A DNA stretch of 64,000 nt from Cercophora sp. LCS_1 (taxonomy: Eukaryota > Ascomycota > Sordariomycetes > Sordariales > Lasiosphaeriaceae): NCBI GenBank assembly GCA_036250225.1, contig JAPZLL010000006.1, forward strand, positions 558,001-622,000, given 5' to 3'. Below are positions 21,855 to 33,751 of the stretch, in pieces. The first letter of the stretch is position 1. Every line of letters starts with the position of its first letter. The notes below the pieces were generated by a model that ran no database searches, had not been told where the DNA came from, and saw nothing but the letters and a program-made list of their open reading frames with translations. Position numbers and translations under genes: made by a program.

Positions 21855-24514
21855 GTTGGAATTGCAGTGGGTCGTGATGATGCGAGTGAAGAGTGATCCC
21901 GTGTCTGTTGTCGGGTGTCCAATGAGTGTCTGACGGTTGCAGTGAAATTGCCAAGTGGTCTGATGTGAGAAGTCGTTGCTCGAATTGTTTGTTCTGGAAG
22001 TGCAGGTCGCACGTCAAGAGTGGTGCTGTTTTGTCACTACGTCATACACAGGTCATTGTCGAAGGCGGCGGCTTCCCGTTCAGGGGCGGATCAACAATGG
22101 AAACGGAAGCCGCACCCGACCAACGACCTCAGCTGAGGATCTCCCACCTCCTTAGACTGATGCCTTCCCTCGCACCCAGTGCTTTTTATTGAGAAACTAG
22201 CTCACGTTTGGTTCCAGAGCTGCTTCCAAATTGGACTGCATTATCGCCGCCGCTTTCTTTGTCCAAGTCGACCGTTCTTCCTTGACCCCGCGCTGCAATC
22301 TGCCACACTTCGTCCGATGTGAGCTCGGGCAATCGCAGTCAGCACCTTATCGATTAATTCTGACATTCGCAGAAATAGAGTGGCACCACGCGCATGCCGC
22401 CACTAAGCAGCCGTCCCCGCATTGGGCAAAGTTGATCCAGTGCGCGGTCTCAAGGTCTCAAGAGCGTTCAAGAAACGTCTGACGCTGGTGCCGAGATGGC
22501 AGCTGGCAAGGCCCGTTGAAGTCAAGCCACTATCGGTCATCAGAAGCATGCGCCAAAGCGCCCAGAAAGCATGGACCTACCCACTGCACTCAGCGGGTTT
22601 ATCACTTCCAGTAGTGCGCCTCTCAGCAACGAAAGCACAAGAGACAGCTTTGACTGGCATGGTAACCCCCGACGCGTTAGAGGAAGGTCATGACATCGGT
22701 AGCATCGTAGTCCTCCCCGGAACCGACCGGGTAGGCGTCGGGTTCGATTCCTGTTGGTATCCTGGCCCATCGAATTTGAACCCATTCAGTTGGGTTTATG
22801 TAACCGTCGACCATCCTCTCCCATTACCCCCGAGGGTAGACCCACGACATGGGAGTTGGTGCTCGGCGCTAGACTTTTTGTCTTTTTACCCCATATTTAT
22901 TACCTGAATACCTTGTGTTGTAACTCTTTCTTTTTACCTCCTTTCCGTTGCTTCTTGTTAGGATCAGGACACTGTATCTGGCGATACAGCCCAGCACTGC
23001 AGACGTATGCAGCACAATCTGACAAGTCTCAGCAACTGGAGGTAGGAACCTCGCCACGGCTGCTATGACGATTCAGGATGCACTGGGTCTTGTCGGCCCA
23101 GACCTGCACTTATTCTTATCGTATTGGCTCGACTACCGACCCGTTGAGCGAAGAACGCAAGGCAGACTCGGCACCTCTAAATTCCTTCTCAATATCTTTG
23201 ACACTAGGCAGACATCTTAGGGGCTAGTCCCACCTCAACGCACCCTAGCAATTGAGCTTGTCAGGGGTGAAGTTGATTGCAATCTGCACGTTACGGTCTT
23301 CTTGGGAAGAGGGATTATAGGCAGCCCCATTGAAGCTTGCAGCGGACAACCCCAAGCTGAATACGCAGGATACTCGCGCAGATTGACAGTTCGGGGTTTG
23401 TGGATAAATTCCCGGGCCCGGCTCGCATCCGTGCCGCATGGCAGCGCGGCGCCCACAAGCCACCCGGGAAGAATCGACGATCGAGAAGCCAGGGGTCTTG
23501 GGGGTCTCTCCTTGCGGGTGACGCCAATTGGATCTCGAGCCCACAAGAGGGTCAGCAAAGGCCGCCCCCAAGTCAGGGCTCATGCCGACCTGGAATCTAT
23601 ATGGAACGGCGATATGGTGGCTGGCTTTGCGAGGCAGATGCTCTGCTGACAGGCAGTAGGATCTTCCGTTTGCTGCGATCAACGTCTCCATCTGAGTTTG
23701 AGCAGGAGAAGCCAGCAAAGACTTGTTGCTGTCGCACTATCCATCGCGTTTCAGAGCGGCACGCTCGGGAGATCGAAAAATGTAGCCGAATTTGGAAGCA
23801 CGATAGGGAGGTGAAGATCGTCGTGCGGCCGAACTGTCAAAACAACCCGAGGGCGCTGGCTGCGCCGCACACGCGTTGTGACGGCGAGAAGAAACCTGTT
23901 TCTCGCCTGCCCCTTGGGCTTCCCGTCACAGTGGGTTTGACCCCTGCAGCCCTATCCGCACAACAGTTTGTCTCGGACTCAGTCATGCAACGATAATGCT
24001 CTGACTGGTGCCAGCACCTCCAAAGGCCTGCAAGTTCGGAATAACTCATCTCGAGGCGTTTCCGGGATTTCCCAAGGGTAGGGATGATGGCGCGATATTT
24101 CAGGGACAAGGAGGCTCAACTGCAAGCCACCGATCTCAACCTCGCAAGCCGGGAGACTGCAACAGCGGAGATTGGTGCCTTGGAAGTGGTCGTGGCGCTG
24201 CGAGCAGCCCTGTCGCTGGCGTTACTGTCAGACGCCAAGCGTCGACCGCTCAGCCTCCTGCGCCTTTGGGTCGCGGGAGGGGCACCCCGGCCCATCAATC
24301 CAGTCGACATTAAACCGTCGGGCTCTCTCTGTCGCGTTCGTGTTACAAGACTTATCGTCTTTGCTTTCACTCGCTATCTCCATGTCGTTTTCACCACGCT
24401 CGTTATGACGAATCCGAACTACGGATTGCGAACCTTGCTCATGATATACACCTCTGCATAGGGCAGCCCTGAACACAGCGACCGGTTTGCGGGACAACAA
24501 CCACGGACGACACG
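21855..24514. other. Long intergenic region
   Basis: About 2.7 kb without a convincing gene. Open frames at 23245-23718 (-) and 23400-23996 (+) overlap on opposite strands and neither resembles a known family. A tRNA-like sequence lies at 22692-22762 (separate entry). The right end should contain the promoter of the Cys-rich membrane protein. Confidence 0.5.
22692..22762 (+). other. Degenerate tRNA-like sequence
   Basis: The 3' half fits a tRNA: T-arm TCGGG-TTCGATT-CCTGT (B-box GGTTCGATTCC) followed at once by TGGTATC, which can pair with GACATCG at 22692-22698 (six of seven, two wobbles). The middle is off: the possible anticodon hairpin CCCGG/CCGGG has a six-base loop without U33, and no good D-stem forms. 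Most likely a decayed tRNA or a chance B-box. Confidence 0.2.
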
Positions 24515-25495
24515 ATGCGCTGGTTTCCGACAGCATTTTTCGCCATTGTCCTTGCTTCGAGGTGCCAGGCCGCGGTTGTCGATTTCTCTTTCTACCCCCA
24601 ACGCGCACAAGATTGCTTGTATCAAGCGTCAAACTCGAGCAATTGCGCGACGGACACGGTTACTGCGGCAAACACATGCCTTTGCAGCAATGGCGGCGAT
24701 TTTGTCACCAATTCGGCCAAGTGTTTGGCTAGATCAGATGCAGATGATCTTGCAAGCGTCTACAAGACAATGAAGACTGCTTGCTCTGATTCAAGTACGC
24801 CACTTCGCGTCTCCGAACAGGACTACATGGCTGCCGCGACTGCCGCGACAAGTTCGGCAACATCGCCAGCAACACCATCGAACACAAGCCCCGCAAAACC
24901 CACACGCACGCAGCCCGCGGTTTCGGAGGAGGACCAGACGAAGGGCATGTCTAGTGGCGCAAAAATTGGGATCATCGTGGGCGCGTCGACAGCGGGGGCC
25001 ATCTTGGTTGCGGGGGTGGCGTTCTGGCTAATCCGGCGGAGGAGAAATAGGGACCACGAAGAGTCGCACCCAATGCTTCCTCACGAGTACGGCGCGCCCA
25101 TACACAGCTTGCTCCCGGGGCCCGGGGAGATGGGGCATCACAACCCTGGATGGGTACAAGACGCGAAATGGAGGCCGACGGTAGCACCAGGGGACTCAGG
25201 AAATGGATTCAACTGGGAGACACCATATGACGTTGCGTACGGAGGATACCCCAAACCCCCACCGCCACCGGCGTTTACACCGACACCTCCTCGGTCCTAT
25301 GCGTCCCCTAAACCACAAGTATACGAACTTGTTGGGTCGCACCAGTTGCCTGTTGAGGTCCCCGGATCGACAATGATCGAGATGGAGGGTTCCCCAGTAC
25401 CACCACAAAACGAGTGGCGATGGACACCGGGGATGGACCCGAGCCTAGTCGATACGAGTTACCCATCACAAGTTGCGAGGAGGACGTCCAGATAA
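24515..25495 (+). CDS. Secreted-domain, single-pass membrane protein (Cys-rich)
   Basis: Single exon, 326 aa. Residues 1-19 form a signal peptide (MRWFPTAFFAIVLASRCQA). The ectodomain has six cysteines (C34, C44, C55, C57, C70, C90) with a CLC pair, then a Ser/Thr/Pro-rich stalk (~100-145). A transmembrane helix covers ~151-173, followed by the stop-transfer RRRR. The cytosolic tail of ~150 residues is proline-rich (PPPPPAFTPTPPRS). The layout resembles fungal wall-stress sensors and CFEM-like surface proteins, but CFEM has eight cysteines and WSC a different spacing, so I assign neither. A role as a cell-surface sensor is inference. No introns are evident. Confidence 0.75.
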   Translation: MRWFPTAFFAIVLASRCQAAVVDFSFYPQRAQDCLYQASNSSNCATDTVTAANTCLCSNGGDFVTNSAKCLARSDADDLASVYKTMKTACSDSSTPLRVSEQDYMAAATAATSSATSPATPSNTSPAKPTRTQPAVSEEDQTKGMSSGAKIGIIVGASTAGAILVAGVAFWLIRRRRNRDHEESHPMLPHEYGAPIHSLLPGPGEMGHHNPGWVQDAKWRPTVAPGDSGNGFNWETPYDVAYGGYPKPPPPPAFTPTPPRSYASPKPQVYELVGSHQLPVEVPGSTMIEMEGSPVPPQNEWRWTPGMDPSLVDTSYPSQVARRTSR

Positions 25496-27245
25496 TGAAA
25501 GTGACGCACGTGCCGTGGGAAGCTGGCACAAATTAGTGTAGATAATGGTAATGGTGGGAAGGACGCAGCGGTCTCTGCACCTATCCGGGGACAACTCGGT
25601 CTTTTCGTGTACATAATCGGCATTCAGCATAAAGGGCGGCGTTGGGGGTTCGAGGGCTCATGACACTTCATGACGGGATATCCGCACGGTTTCTGAGACA
25701 GTTCCAGGAGGAATGCAATGTAAGACGCGTCGGCTCGGGCGCTTGAACCCGTTCAACCATTCCAACGTCGCAAACATGCCGTTCAATAGAGGTGGTCGGT
25801 CGGTTGGGCGCAGACGCGGCAGCCAGGCTGGCCGCCACTTGGGCGCCGAAACTAGCGGTCTCGGACCACCCTCTCGACGGCATCAAAGCGGGATGGCAAG
25901 CAAGTTTACCGTACCCGAGCTTGTGCCATATCCGATATCGAACTCGGCACAAGCAGCCCCACGGCAAGGACCGCTCTGCCCCTCCAGAAGCCCAGGGATA
26001 GTTGCAGGAGGCCGTCGCACCGGCCTGCAAGTGATTGAGGGCTGATTCGCCAATGGTTGCCCAGGCCGTTGCACTCTGGTGTCCAGCGTTGCTTGCTTGG
26101 CGTTGCTTTGCACGGCTACCGCCTTCATGCGACCGCGGATCGGTCAACCGGAGTCAGCAAAGAGGAATGCCGACCGCGGTCGATGAGACCGGCGTGGGAT
26201 AACGAGCCTGAATGAGAAAAAGGGGCTTGCTTGATGGCTTGAAAATGGAGGGGGTGGGCTGCCGCAAAGTTTGACTTTATGACGGAAAGGTTGCAGGATC
26301 AAAACTCTGTCCGGCAGTTCGAGTGGATACAATGTCTCCCCGTCACGCACTTTGTAACCGATTTTCATTTCTTTTTCTTTCACCGGATGCTGCACCCTCA
26401 GATGCACCAAGCGCGCGCGTCCGAGCAACTGGTGTTTTGTTGAAAAGCAACCCCCCCGCACCGTTCTCGAGACCAGATCCTGGTAGCCCCGCCGAGGCTA
26501 GCGGTCCAGCAGAGCCCATCTGATCTGTTCCTGCAGCGCTAAGGCAGCTGCTAGCTCCCTAGCTGACCGCTTATCCGGGGCCCCCTCACGTCGTCTGAGG
26601 CAGCTTCAGACGGGAGCTCGGCTTGGTCATTTCTATTATTTAATCCTTATACCAATCGCCATCGGCGTCGGCTCGGCCGGCCGCGAGGCACGGGAGCATC
26701 ACCCGACGCTACACGACCTGACCAGGACCAGAACGGGAGCAAAGTTGCAAATGGGCGGCCCTCTGCTGGGTTGGTGGCACAGGCTGTTGCCGTGCTACAG
26801 TTGCTGTCAGGAGGAATCTCGGGTACGTGGTGCAGAGCACAACACATGCATTCCTGGCTTTCGTGCATTTCGAGATCTACTTGTACAGCACACACTGCGA
26901 GTGTCTTTGCCTGCGTCGTCGTCCGAGAGAGGCAAGGGCAGAACGCGGGATGCAGGCGCGCGCCCAACGCATTTCTTGCTTTTTATTGCAAGCCACTGAA
27001 GCTCGGAACTCACCGGTCTCCTCACCGTGCCGGCCGGCAACAGTGGTGGCCCCTTTGCAGTTCTTTTGCTTGCGGTTGCTTCGTCATGAGCTCGTCGGCT
27101 GTGTGACTTCATAATGGGGCCCTCCTCTTCTGGGTGTGGCAATCCGTTGGCTCACTAGGTCGTGCCATTGACTTCACTCACCGCATACTTACCTTTGCTT
27201 TACCATATCCCCCCACGATACACGCAAGTAGCTGATCTCTCGACG
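25496..27245. other. Intergenic region upstream of the ABC transporter
   Basis: About 1.75 kb with no supportable gene; the longest frame (25668-26147, -) is Ala/Ser/Arg-rich with no family resemblance. The right part is expected to hold the promoter and leader of the ABC transporter. Confidence 0.55.
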
Positions 27246-30200
27246 ATGCAGATACCTTCTCTTGGCCTCCTTGAGCCGCAATGCCTCGGCATTGTTGGAA
27301 AACTGCCGCTGTGGACGGCACTCTTGGTCGTCCTCCTCCGCTATGGATCTAGCCCTGTCTGGAGCCGTCGTCCTATTTGGCTGCGCAGGTTTGCAGCTGA
27401 AAAGGATGAGCTTCCATCCTTGGACGACGAAGAAGCAGGGGGCGATGACGGCCCCAGGCGGGCTTCCAAAGCCTGGACGGGCTGGACTCTGACCCTGCTC
27501 TTGCTCAACGTTGCCGCTGTTCTCCTTGGTGGCTTCAGCATCGTCCTCTGGCCTGAATACGCACAGGCTTCGTTGACCCACGCCATTCCTAGTGTAAGTG
27601 AGCCTGGTTTTCGTGGATTCACTCGCTGACAGCGACTCACAGTTCGTATCCGTCACCATGCTCCTAGCTGAGCGCCCCAGGACGTTACCCGGAGCTGTTT
27701 TTATCGTCAATTCTACATCTTTCCTCGCACAGCTGGTGTTGCTCGCCCATGATTGGGAGCACGCCGTCTACTCTGTTGGCGGCACCATGCCCCTGATGTT
27801 GGCATTGCTGGTCACTATGCTCAACATGCCGATGCGCGACCCCCTGCTAGGCAGCGCTGGCATTGGCAAGCCGTTTGACGTGCCCAACTCTTCGGTCAGG
27901 AGTCCCGAGGACATCATCACCCTCTGGCAGTGGATGAGTGTCTCCTGGCTGGCCCCACTCATCAAGATGGGCTCCGCGGGCCCGCTGAACGAAAAGGACG
28001 TGTGGTTTCTCCCCTACGAATTCCACCACAACCGAACATATCGTCTTTTCAGGGAACTGAAAGGCTCGTCGCTCTTCATTCGCGTGCTCAAGGCCAATGG
28101 ACTAGATCTCATCATCACCACCGCTCTCGGCGTCTTGGAGACGTGCGCGCAGCTGATCGAGCCCGTCTTCCTCAAGCACCTGCTAACAGCCATGACGAGT
28201 GAACCGCGGGACAACAAGACCGCTCTGATTTACAGCTCTATCATTCTGCTGCTCCGGCTGATCAAGGCGCAATCGGGTGTCTTCAGCACGTGGTACCAAC
28301 GACGCAATTACGAACGTTCCAGGGGAGAGATGATCACCACAATCTACGAAAAAACTCTCCGAAGGAAGGCCTTCACGTTTGGCAGTGGCAAAACCGAACC
28401 CGCCAAGGTTCAGGGCGACGAAACACCACTGTCAACACTGGACGGTACCATGTCTTCAACAACGCTCACTGACAGCGAGTCGGACACTACCGACACCCTC
28501 AAGACAGAACGTCGTGGTTTTTCCTGGGCTGCCTCCCGCCTCTGCCGCGGCTATCAGAACATCAAGCCTTTCTTCACGCTTCAAAAGGCACCCGAACCTG
28601 AAAAGGAGGACTTTGATGATCCAGCATCGACTGGCAAGATTCTCAACTTGATGCGGGCCGACGTCTATGAGGTTGCCCAGCGACTCTGGGAGTTTCCATG
28701 GGTCACCACCAAGCCCCTCAGCCTTGTGGTTTCGATCATGCTCATCTGGCACGTCTTGGGACCGGCAGCCTTGTCCGGTGTTGCCGTCATCCTCGTTGGC
28801 ATTGCGATCCATTCGGGCCTAGTGGAGTGGAATCGCAGAGTCGAGGAAAAGCGCCGGAAAATCACCGATGACAAAACACAGCAGACCACCCAGTTTGTCG
28901 AGGCCATCCGCCACCTGCGCTGGTACGACTGGCAAGGCGCATGGCTGGAACGTATCATGAAGAAACGCCAGGAAGAGTTGTCGAAGCGGGTTCTCATTGC
29001 CGCCATTACGCAAACCATGAACGTCGTCAACTCGCTGACAGGACTGCTGTTCCCCGTCGCCGGGTTTCTCGCCTACACCATGTACTCGGGTCGGCCATTG
29101 ACGGTTGACGTTGCCTTCCCTGCCCTGGAGTTGTTCAAGGCGCTTCAAAACAACCTCAGGGAGCTTCCTGGTCTGTTTACCAACTGGATGAACGCGAGCG
29201 TGTCGATGAAGCGCCTCGAACGCTTCATGCAAGAGCCGGAAAAGGAGGACCTTGACCAGGACGATGTTGCCGGGACTGTTCCGTTGGGCAAACTGGAGAT
29301 CACACTGCGAAATGCGTCCTTTGCGTGGCCGCGAGCTTCGAGAAAGATTTTGCGGGATATCTCGGCTGTGTTTCAGCCAGGCCTATCGGTGGTTTGTGGA
29401 CGCGTTGGGGTCGGGAAGACGGCACTTCTCCAGGCCCTTCTGGGCGAGCTCGACCAGGAAGGAGGTGAAAGGGTGATGCCGCGGGAGATGGTGGGTTACT
29501 GTGCACAAACGCCATGGCTCGAGAGCATGAGCATCCGAGACAATATCCTTTTCTGTCAAGAGTATGAGAAGGATAGGCTTGATGCTGTGCTCGAGGCAGT
29601 CTGTCTCAAGGAAGACCTGGACAAGTTCAAGGCCAGAGATCTTACCAAGATTGGCGAGAACGGTGTTGGGCTCTCGGGCGGCCAGAAGGCGCGTGTCGCT
29701 CTCGCCCGCGCTATCTACAGTCGCGCCCGGATTTTGCTGCTGGACGACCCCATTGCCGCGCTGGATCATCAGACCGCTACCAGCATCTTGCGCAACTTGT
29801 TTTCGAGCTACAGCTCACTGACGGCTGGCCGCATTGTCGTTCTCGTTACGCACCGGACGGACATTGCGGCAAGATATGCTGACCAGATCCTCGAAATTTT
29901 CCCTGGCGGCAGGGTGGAAATCCTCAACAAGAGCAAGTTGGACAACATGGATGACGAAGAGCTCGAACACGTGTTAGCCGAGGCGTCGGGGACCAAGAGA
30001 CCGGGCTCGGCATCATCAAGCGGGACCGGTTCCCCCCGTTCTGGGGAGGCGGAGGCGGATGACTTTATCGAGGAGGAGCGCCGGCCTCATGGAGGTGTTC
30101 TCGCCGCGGTCTACTGGAAATATATGAAATCTGGTGGACTCTGGTGGTGGGCGGCAATGGTCTTCTTCTACGCGCTCTACCGTACCGTCTCCATTGCCTA

Positions 30201-31878
30201 CATCTGGTTTATCAAAGAGTGGGGCGAGGCATATATTGACTCGGCATCGATCCGTGGTCGTGTCCAGCACCAAACAGTTCTCATGTCGAATGCCCATATG
30301 CATGCCACAGGCACTGGCAACTGGATTGAGTGGGGACAATATCTGCCCTCTCCCAACGTCGACGTACGTCCCTGGCTGTGGTGGTTCCTGGTCATCTCCA
30401 TGGCACAGGTGGTGACGCTGACTCTCGGCGACGGCACCCTCGTCATCATCGTCTACCAGGCCGGCAAGAATTTGTTCAAAGAAACCATGTCGCGTGTCAC
30501 GTTTGCGACATTCCGCTTTTACGACGTAACGCCAGTCGGGCGGCTGATGAACCGGTTGACGTCCGATATGGGCACGGTCGATGGTCAGATCGCAAACCAG
30601 ATCATGTGGGTGGGCTGGCACGCTCTCGGCTGGGTGTCGTCCGTCGTGGCCATCGCCTCGGCGACGCCTGTTTTCCTAATGTTGAGCGTCGTCATGAGCC
30701 TGGGTTTCGCGCTCATTTTCAAGACATTCCTGCCGACCTCGCAATCCCTCCGTCGTCTGGAGACCACGTCGCTATCGCCACTCCTATCCAACTTTGGCAC
30801 ACTTGTCGAGGGTCTGACGACTGTGCGAGCGTTCCGGGCGTCGGCTCACTTTCAGAGGCGCATCATCTCAACGACAGACGCCTTCCAAAAGATGGACCAT
30901 ATATACTGGTCGCTGCAAGCGTGGCTGCAGATCCGGTTCGACACCCTCTCATCCGTGACCACCTTCGTCCTCACCGTCACGGCCATGTTCTCCGGGGTGT
31001 CGGGCGGCGTGGTCGGGTTCGTCCTCGCTGCGGCCAGCAACTTTGTTTCCAGCACGCACGACCTGTGTCGCAAGTACGGCGAGATGCAGATGCAGTTTGT
31101 CAGCGTCGAGCGTGTCGTCGAGATGCTCACTCTGGACCAGGAATCTCCCGGCACATATGACCCTCCCGCAGCCTGGCCGAGCTACAATGACGACATCGTT
31201 TTCGACGGCGTGACGATTCGGTATGCCCCGAACCTAGACCCGGTTCTGGTCGACGTTGATCTGCGCATCCCAGCAGGTTCCAGTGTTGCCGTGACGGGCA
31301 GGACCGGCTCCGGCAAAAGCACACTTGCTCTCAGCTTGCTCGGCACGCTCCACCCGGACCCGGACACGGGCGGCACAGTTCGGATCGGCGACGTCGACCT
31401 TGCGACCGTGAACAAGCACGCACTACGCCGAAACATCACATTCGTCGCCCAGGACCCCGTTCTGTTCCCAGGCACCCTGCGCGACAACCTCGATCCGCTC
31501 AACGAGCACGACGACACCGACTGCGCAAGCGTGTTAGATAAAGTGCTGGGTCACCCCGAAGGCTCGCTGGAGCCGGCGTTCACACTCAAAAGCCCCGTAG
31601 ACGCGGGCGGCAAGAACCTCAGCCAAGGCCAGCGCCAGCTGGTGGGTCTCGGCCGGGCCATGCTGCGGCGAAGTCCGGTCGTGGTGATGGACGAGGCGAC
31701 GGCGTCCATTGACGCGAAGACGGCGGCTTACATTCAGCATCTGCTGAGGGAGGAGCTGAAGCAAAGCACGGTCATTACGATTGCTCACAAGAGAGAAGCG
31801 GTCAAGGACGCCGACTTTGAGGTTGTCCTGGATCATGGGCGTGTGATCAGAGCTGGACCGATTTCCACAAGAAGGTAA
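27246..31878 (+). CDS. ABCC-type (MRP-like) full-length ABC transporter
   Basis: Two exons: 27246-27593 and 27643-31878, with a 49-bp phase-0 intron (GTAAGT/ACAG); 1527 aa. N-terminal hydrophobic helices form a short TMD0-like region, followed by TMD1, NBD1, TMD2 and NBD2. NBD1: Walker A GRVGVGKT (~residue 701), signature LSGGQ (~792), Walker B ILLLDDP with Asp in place of the catalytic Glu. NBD2: Walker A GRTGSGKS (~1331), signature LSQGQ (~1441), Walker B VVVMDEA with Glu. This asymmetry (one degenerate, one active ATP site) is typical of ABCC proteins such as yeast Ybt1, Bpt1 and Ycf1. Such pumps export or sequester organic anions, conjugates or metabolites in vacuolar or plasma membranes. 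The substrate is unknown; no biosynthetic genes lie nearby, so a housekeeping or detoxification role is more likely than cluster export. Confidence 0.93.
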
Positions 31879-32234
31879 GATGACTGGTCAGTCACCTGTT
31901 TCTGTCGGTGTCTCGTCTCACTTGAGACTGGAAAACGCCTTCGTTTTGCGTGGTTTTAATTTGAGCGCGCCACAGGGCGGGACTTGTTTGTTAAATAGTT
32001 TTCATGAAAATGGGGTTGGATGTTGGGAAAACGATGTGGTTTTTTTTTTTTTGGATCTTGTTGCTTTGAACACGAGGAAAAGGGGGTTCCTGTTTTCGGA
32101 ATTGGATGCAGCATGACAGCATGATAGGAGCGGAAATCAAGAAATCAGACCTGGATGTTTTTCTTTGCATGCCGGCTTCCCTTGCAATATTTTCGCCTTT
32201 TGGGTTACGAGCACCGCCAACCGCCCGCCAGGTT

Positions 32235-32297
<63 letters not shown>

Positions 32298-32321
32298 CTA
32301 ACGTTCCCAACAGTGACGGGC
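31879..32321. other. Region between ABC transporter and membrane-protein gene
   Basis: Contains a T13 run (32040-32052) and the T45A16 element described separately. It should contain the 5' end of the following gene, but no upstream exon with a start codon in a compatible phase could be found. Confidence 0.5.
32232..32313 (+). repeat. T45A16 homopolymer tract bounded by splice-like signals
   Basis: T run 32237-32281 directly followed by A run 32282-32297. It is preceded by GTTAGT (donor-like, 32232) and followed by CTAACGTTCCCAACAG (branch plus acceptor, ending at 32313). GTTAG and CTAAC are complementary, so a 21-bp hairpin with a T29 loop could form. Read as an 82-bp intron, its interior is almost entirely homopolymer. 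Confidence 0.8.
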
Positions 32322-32980
32322 ATGACAATCAGATCAATCTTCACACCCTGGATGTCACACATTATCCCCGGCTCCCTCGAGCATCATCTCGGGCTGCGCC
32401 AGAGCCGTCGGTGGGTGTACGGTGACGAAGCGGTGTGGGAGCCGTTTCCTGGGGAGACGATGTGGGAGACGTGGAATAGGCCGGATCACTGGCGGTACGT
32501 CGCAGCCCGCCCTGTTCAACAGGCATAGGGGTTATCAAACTAACGGGTTTTCAAGTGACTGGTGGCGATCCATTTCCCGTATCATGAACTGGGCGCTGGT
32601 TGCGGATGTTGTCACGCTGGTTGGCTTCATTTTGGTGATGATGGGCGGTATGGAGCGCAGGCAAAAGAGGTGGAAGGTCTTGTGCGGGCTGTTGGGTGTG
32701 GTTACGGTGTTGCATTTTTGGGCGGTGACCGCAATGGTGAGATTTTTTTGCGAGCGCGCGCATGTGAGATGTTTTTTTTTTGCTGATGGTGTTCTCCCAG
32801 AGAATCATTTACGATGAAGACCACTTGTTCCTCGTCCCCGGGTTTTGGTACGATTCGGGGTTCTGGTGGTGCTATCGCGCTGGGTTTTTAGCGTTGGTGG
32901 TGGCCGTTGGTTTGGCGCTATCGTCTGTGTTCCTACGGGAGGAGAGGCATACCAAACTGAAGAACTCGAGCGGTGTATAG
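32322..32980 (+). CDS. Small multi-pass membrane protein, 5' end uncertain
   Basis: Three exons as read: 32322-32494, 32556-32736 and 32801-32980, giving 177 aa from the ATG at 32322. Introns are 61 bp (GTACGT, CTAAC, CAAG) and 64 bp (GTGAGA, CTGATG, CCAG), and frames join cleanly (DHW-R-DWWRS and VTAM-RIIYDEDH). Three membrane helices are visible: ALVADVVTLVGFILVMM, LCGLLGVVTVLHFWAVTAM and YRAGFLALVVAVGLALSSVF, with a polar loop containing HLFLVPGFWYDSGFW. The order (extracellular loop, TM2, TM3, short loop, TM4) resembles four-pass claudin/SUR7-like fungal proteins, where a first helix should precede RSIFTPW. That helix is not found. Either it lies in an unrecognised upstream exon or the copy is decaying. 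Confidence 0.5.
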
Positions 32981-33751
32981 GCCACCGTGATATGGTTCTA
33001 CGAGTTTTCCAAGATCGAGGTTCCTGAGGTTGTTGAGGTTGTTGAGGTTGCTGAACAAGGCAAGCAAGAGTAGGTTTGACGGTTGAGGAACAAACCCAAA
33101 AGGGCATGCTACCGCTGGGAAGATGGCGATATCCCAATAGCCAACAGCGTCCAACAATATTCTAGGGGCCTTGAAATACTACCACCGGCGCTGCAGATGT
33201 TACCCTCCTGCGTGTTGAAAACAAGCCTATCCACTGAGACCGTTGAAAGCGGCGTGGGCTGTATTCAGTGTGCGGGTGCTTTCATCACCGACTTGACACG
33301 CAGTTGTGAGGGGCGGGTTGAGGTAGACTGCCTGTCATTGTTTTTGTCAGAGGCGAGAGCTGAAAGTACCAAGGTGGCATTGCACTTTCACGGGGTTGGA
33401 AGAGCTGGGTTGTCCGTGGATGCCTTCCCAGGTGAAGATGCACTGATAGGGGGGCGGGAGGTAGACACTGGAAAGTGGGATGCCACCTGAACAAACATCG
33501 GCCCCCTGACCCCTTAATTATGTGCGCAATGTTTGTCACGGTAAAAAGGAATTACCGGTCAATCCCTCGGCTTTTCCCAGAAACATCATTACCTTAGCCC
33601 CCCCACCGAAAAATGCATTCGGTGATGTTGTTGTGTTGAAAGGTAAAGTGAGAAATATCATTATCACTACCGATAAATACCCAAGCCCATCCCATCATAA
33701 CATCATAACCAATCATAAACTCCAAAGCCGTGCAATCCTCAAGACATCGCA
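32981..33751. other. Convergent intergenic region
   Basis: Between the membrane-protein gene (+) and the TinC-like gene (-). Holds a 9-bp tandem repeat (TGAGGTTGT, three copies, 33025-33053). No gene-like frame. Confidence 0.55.

Noticed and set aside
23400..23996. 198-codon open frame (+), overlapped by a 157-codon frame on the other strand
   Set aside because: No resemblance to any family, composition rich in Arg/Pro/Ser as in random GC-rich sequence, and no splice or start context support.
27246..31878. ABC transporter plus neighbours as a secondary-metabolite cluster
   Set aside because: No synthase, terpene cyclase, P450 or cluster regulator is present anywhere in the window.
32106..32528. 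140-codon frame reading through the T/A tract as Phe and Lys runs
   Set aside because: The poly-Phe/poly-Lys segment is an intron-like homopolymer; only the part after 32313 joins the downstream exons.
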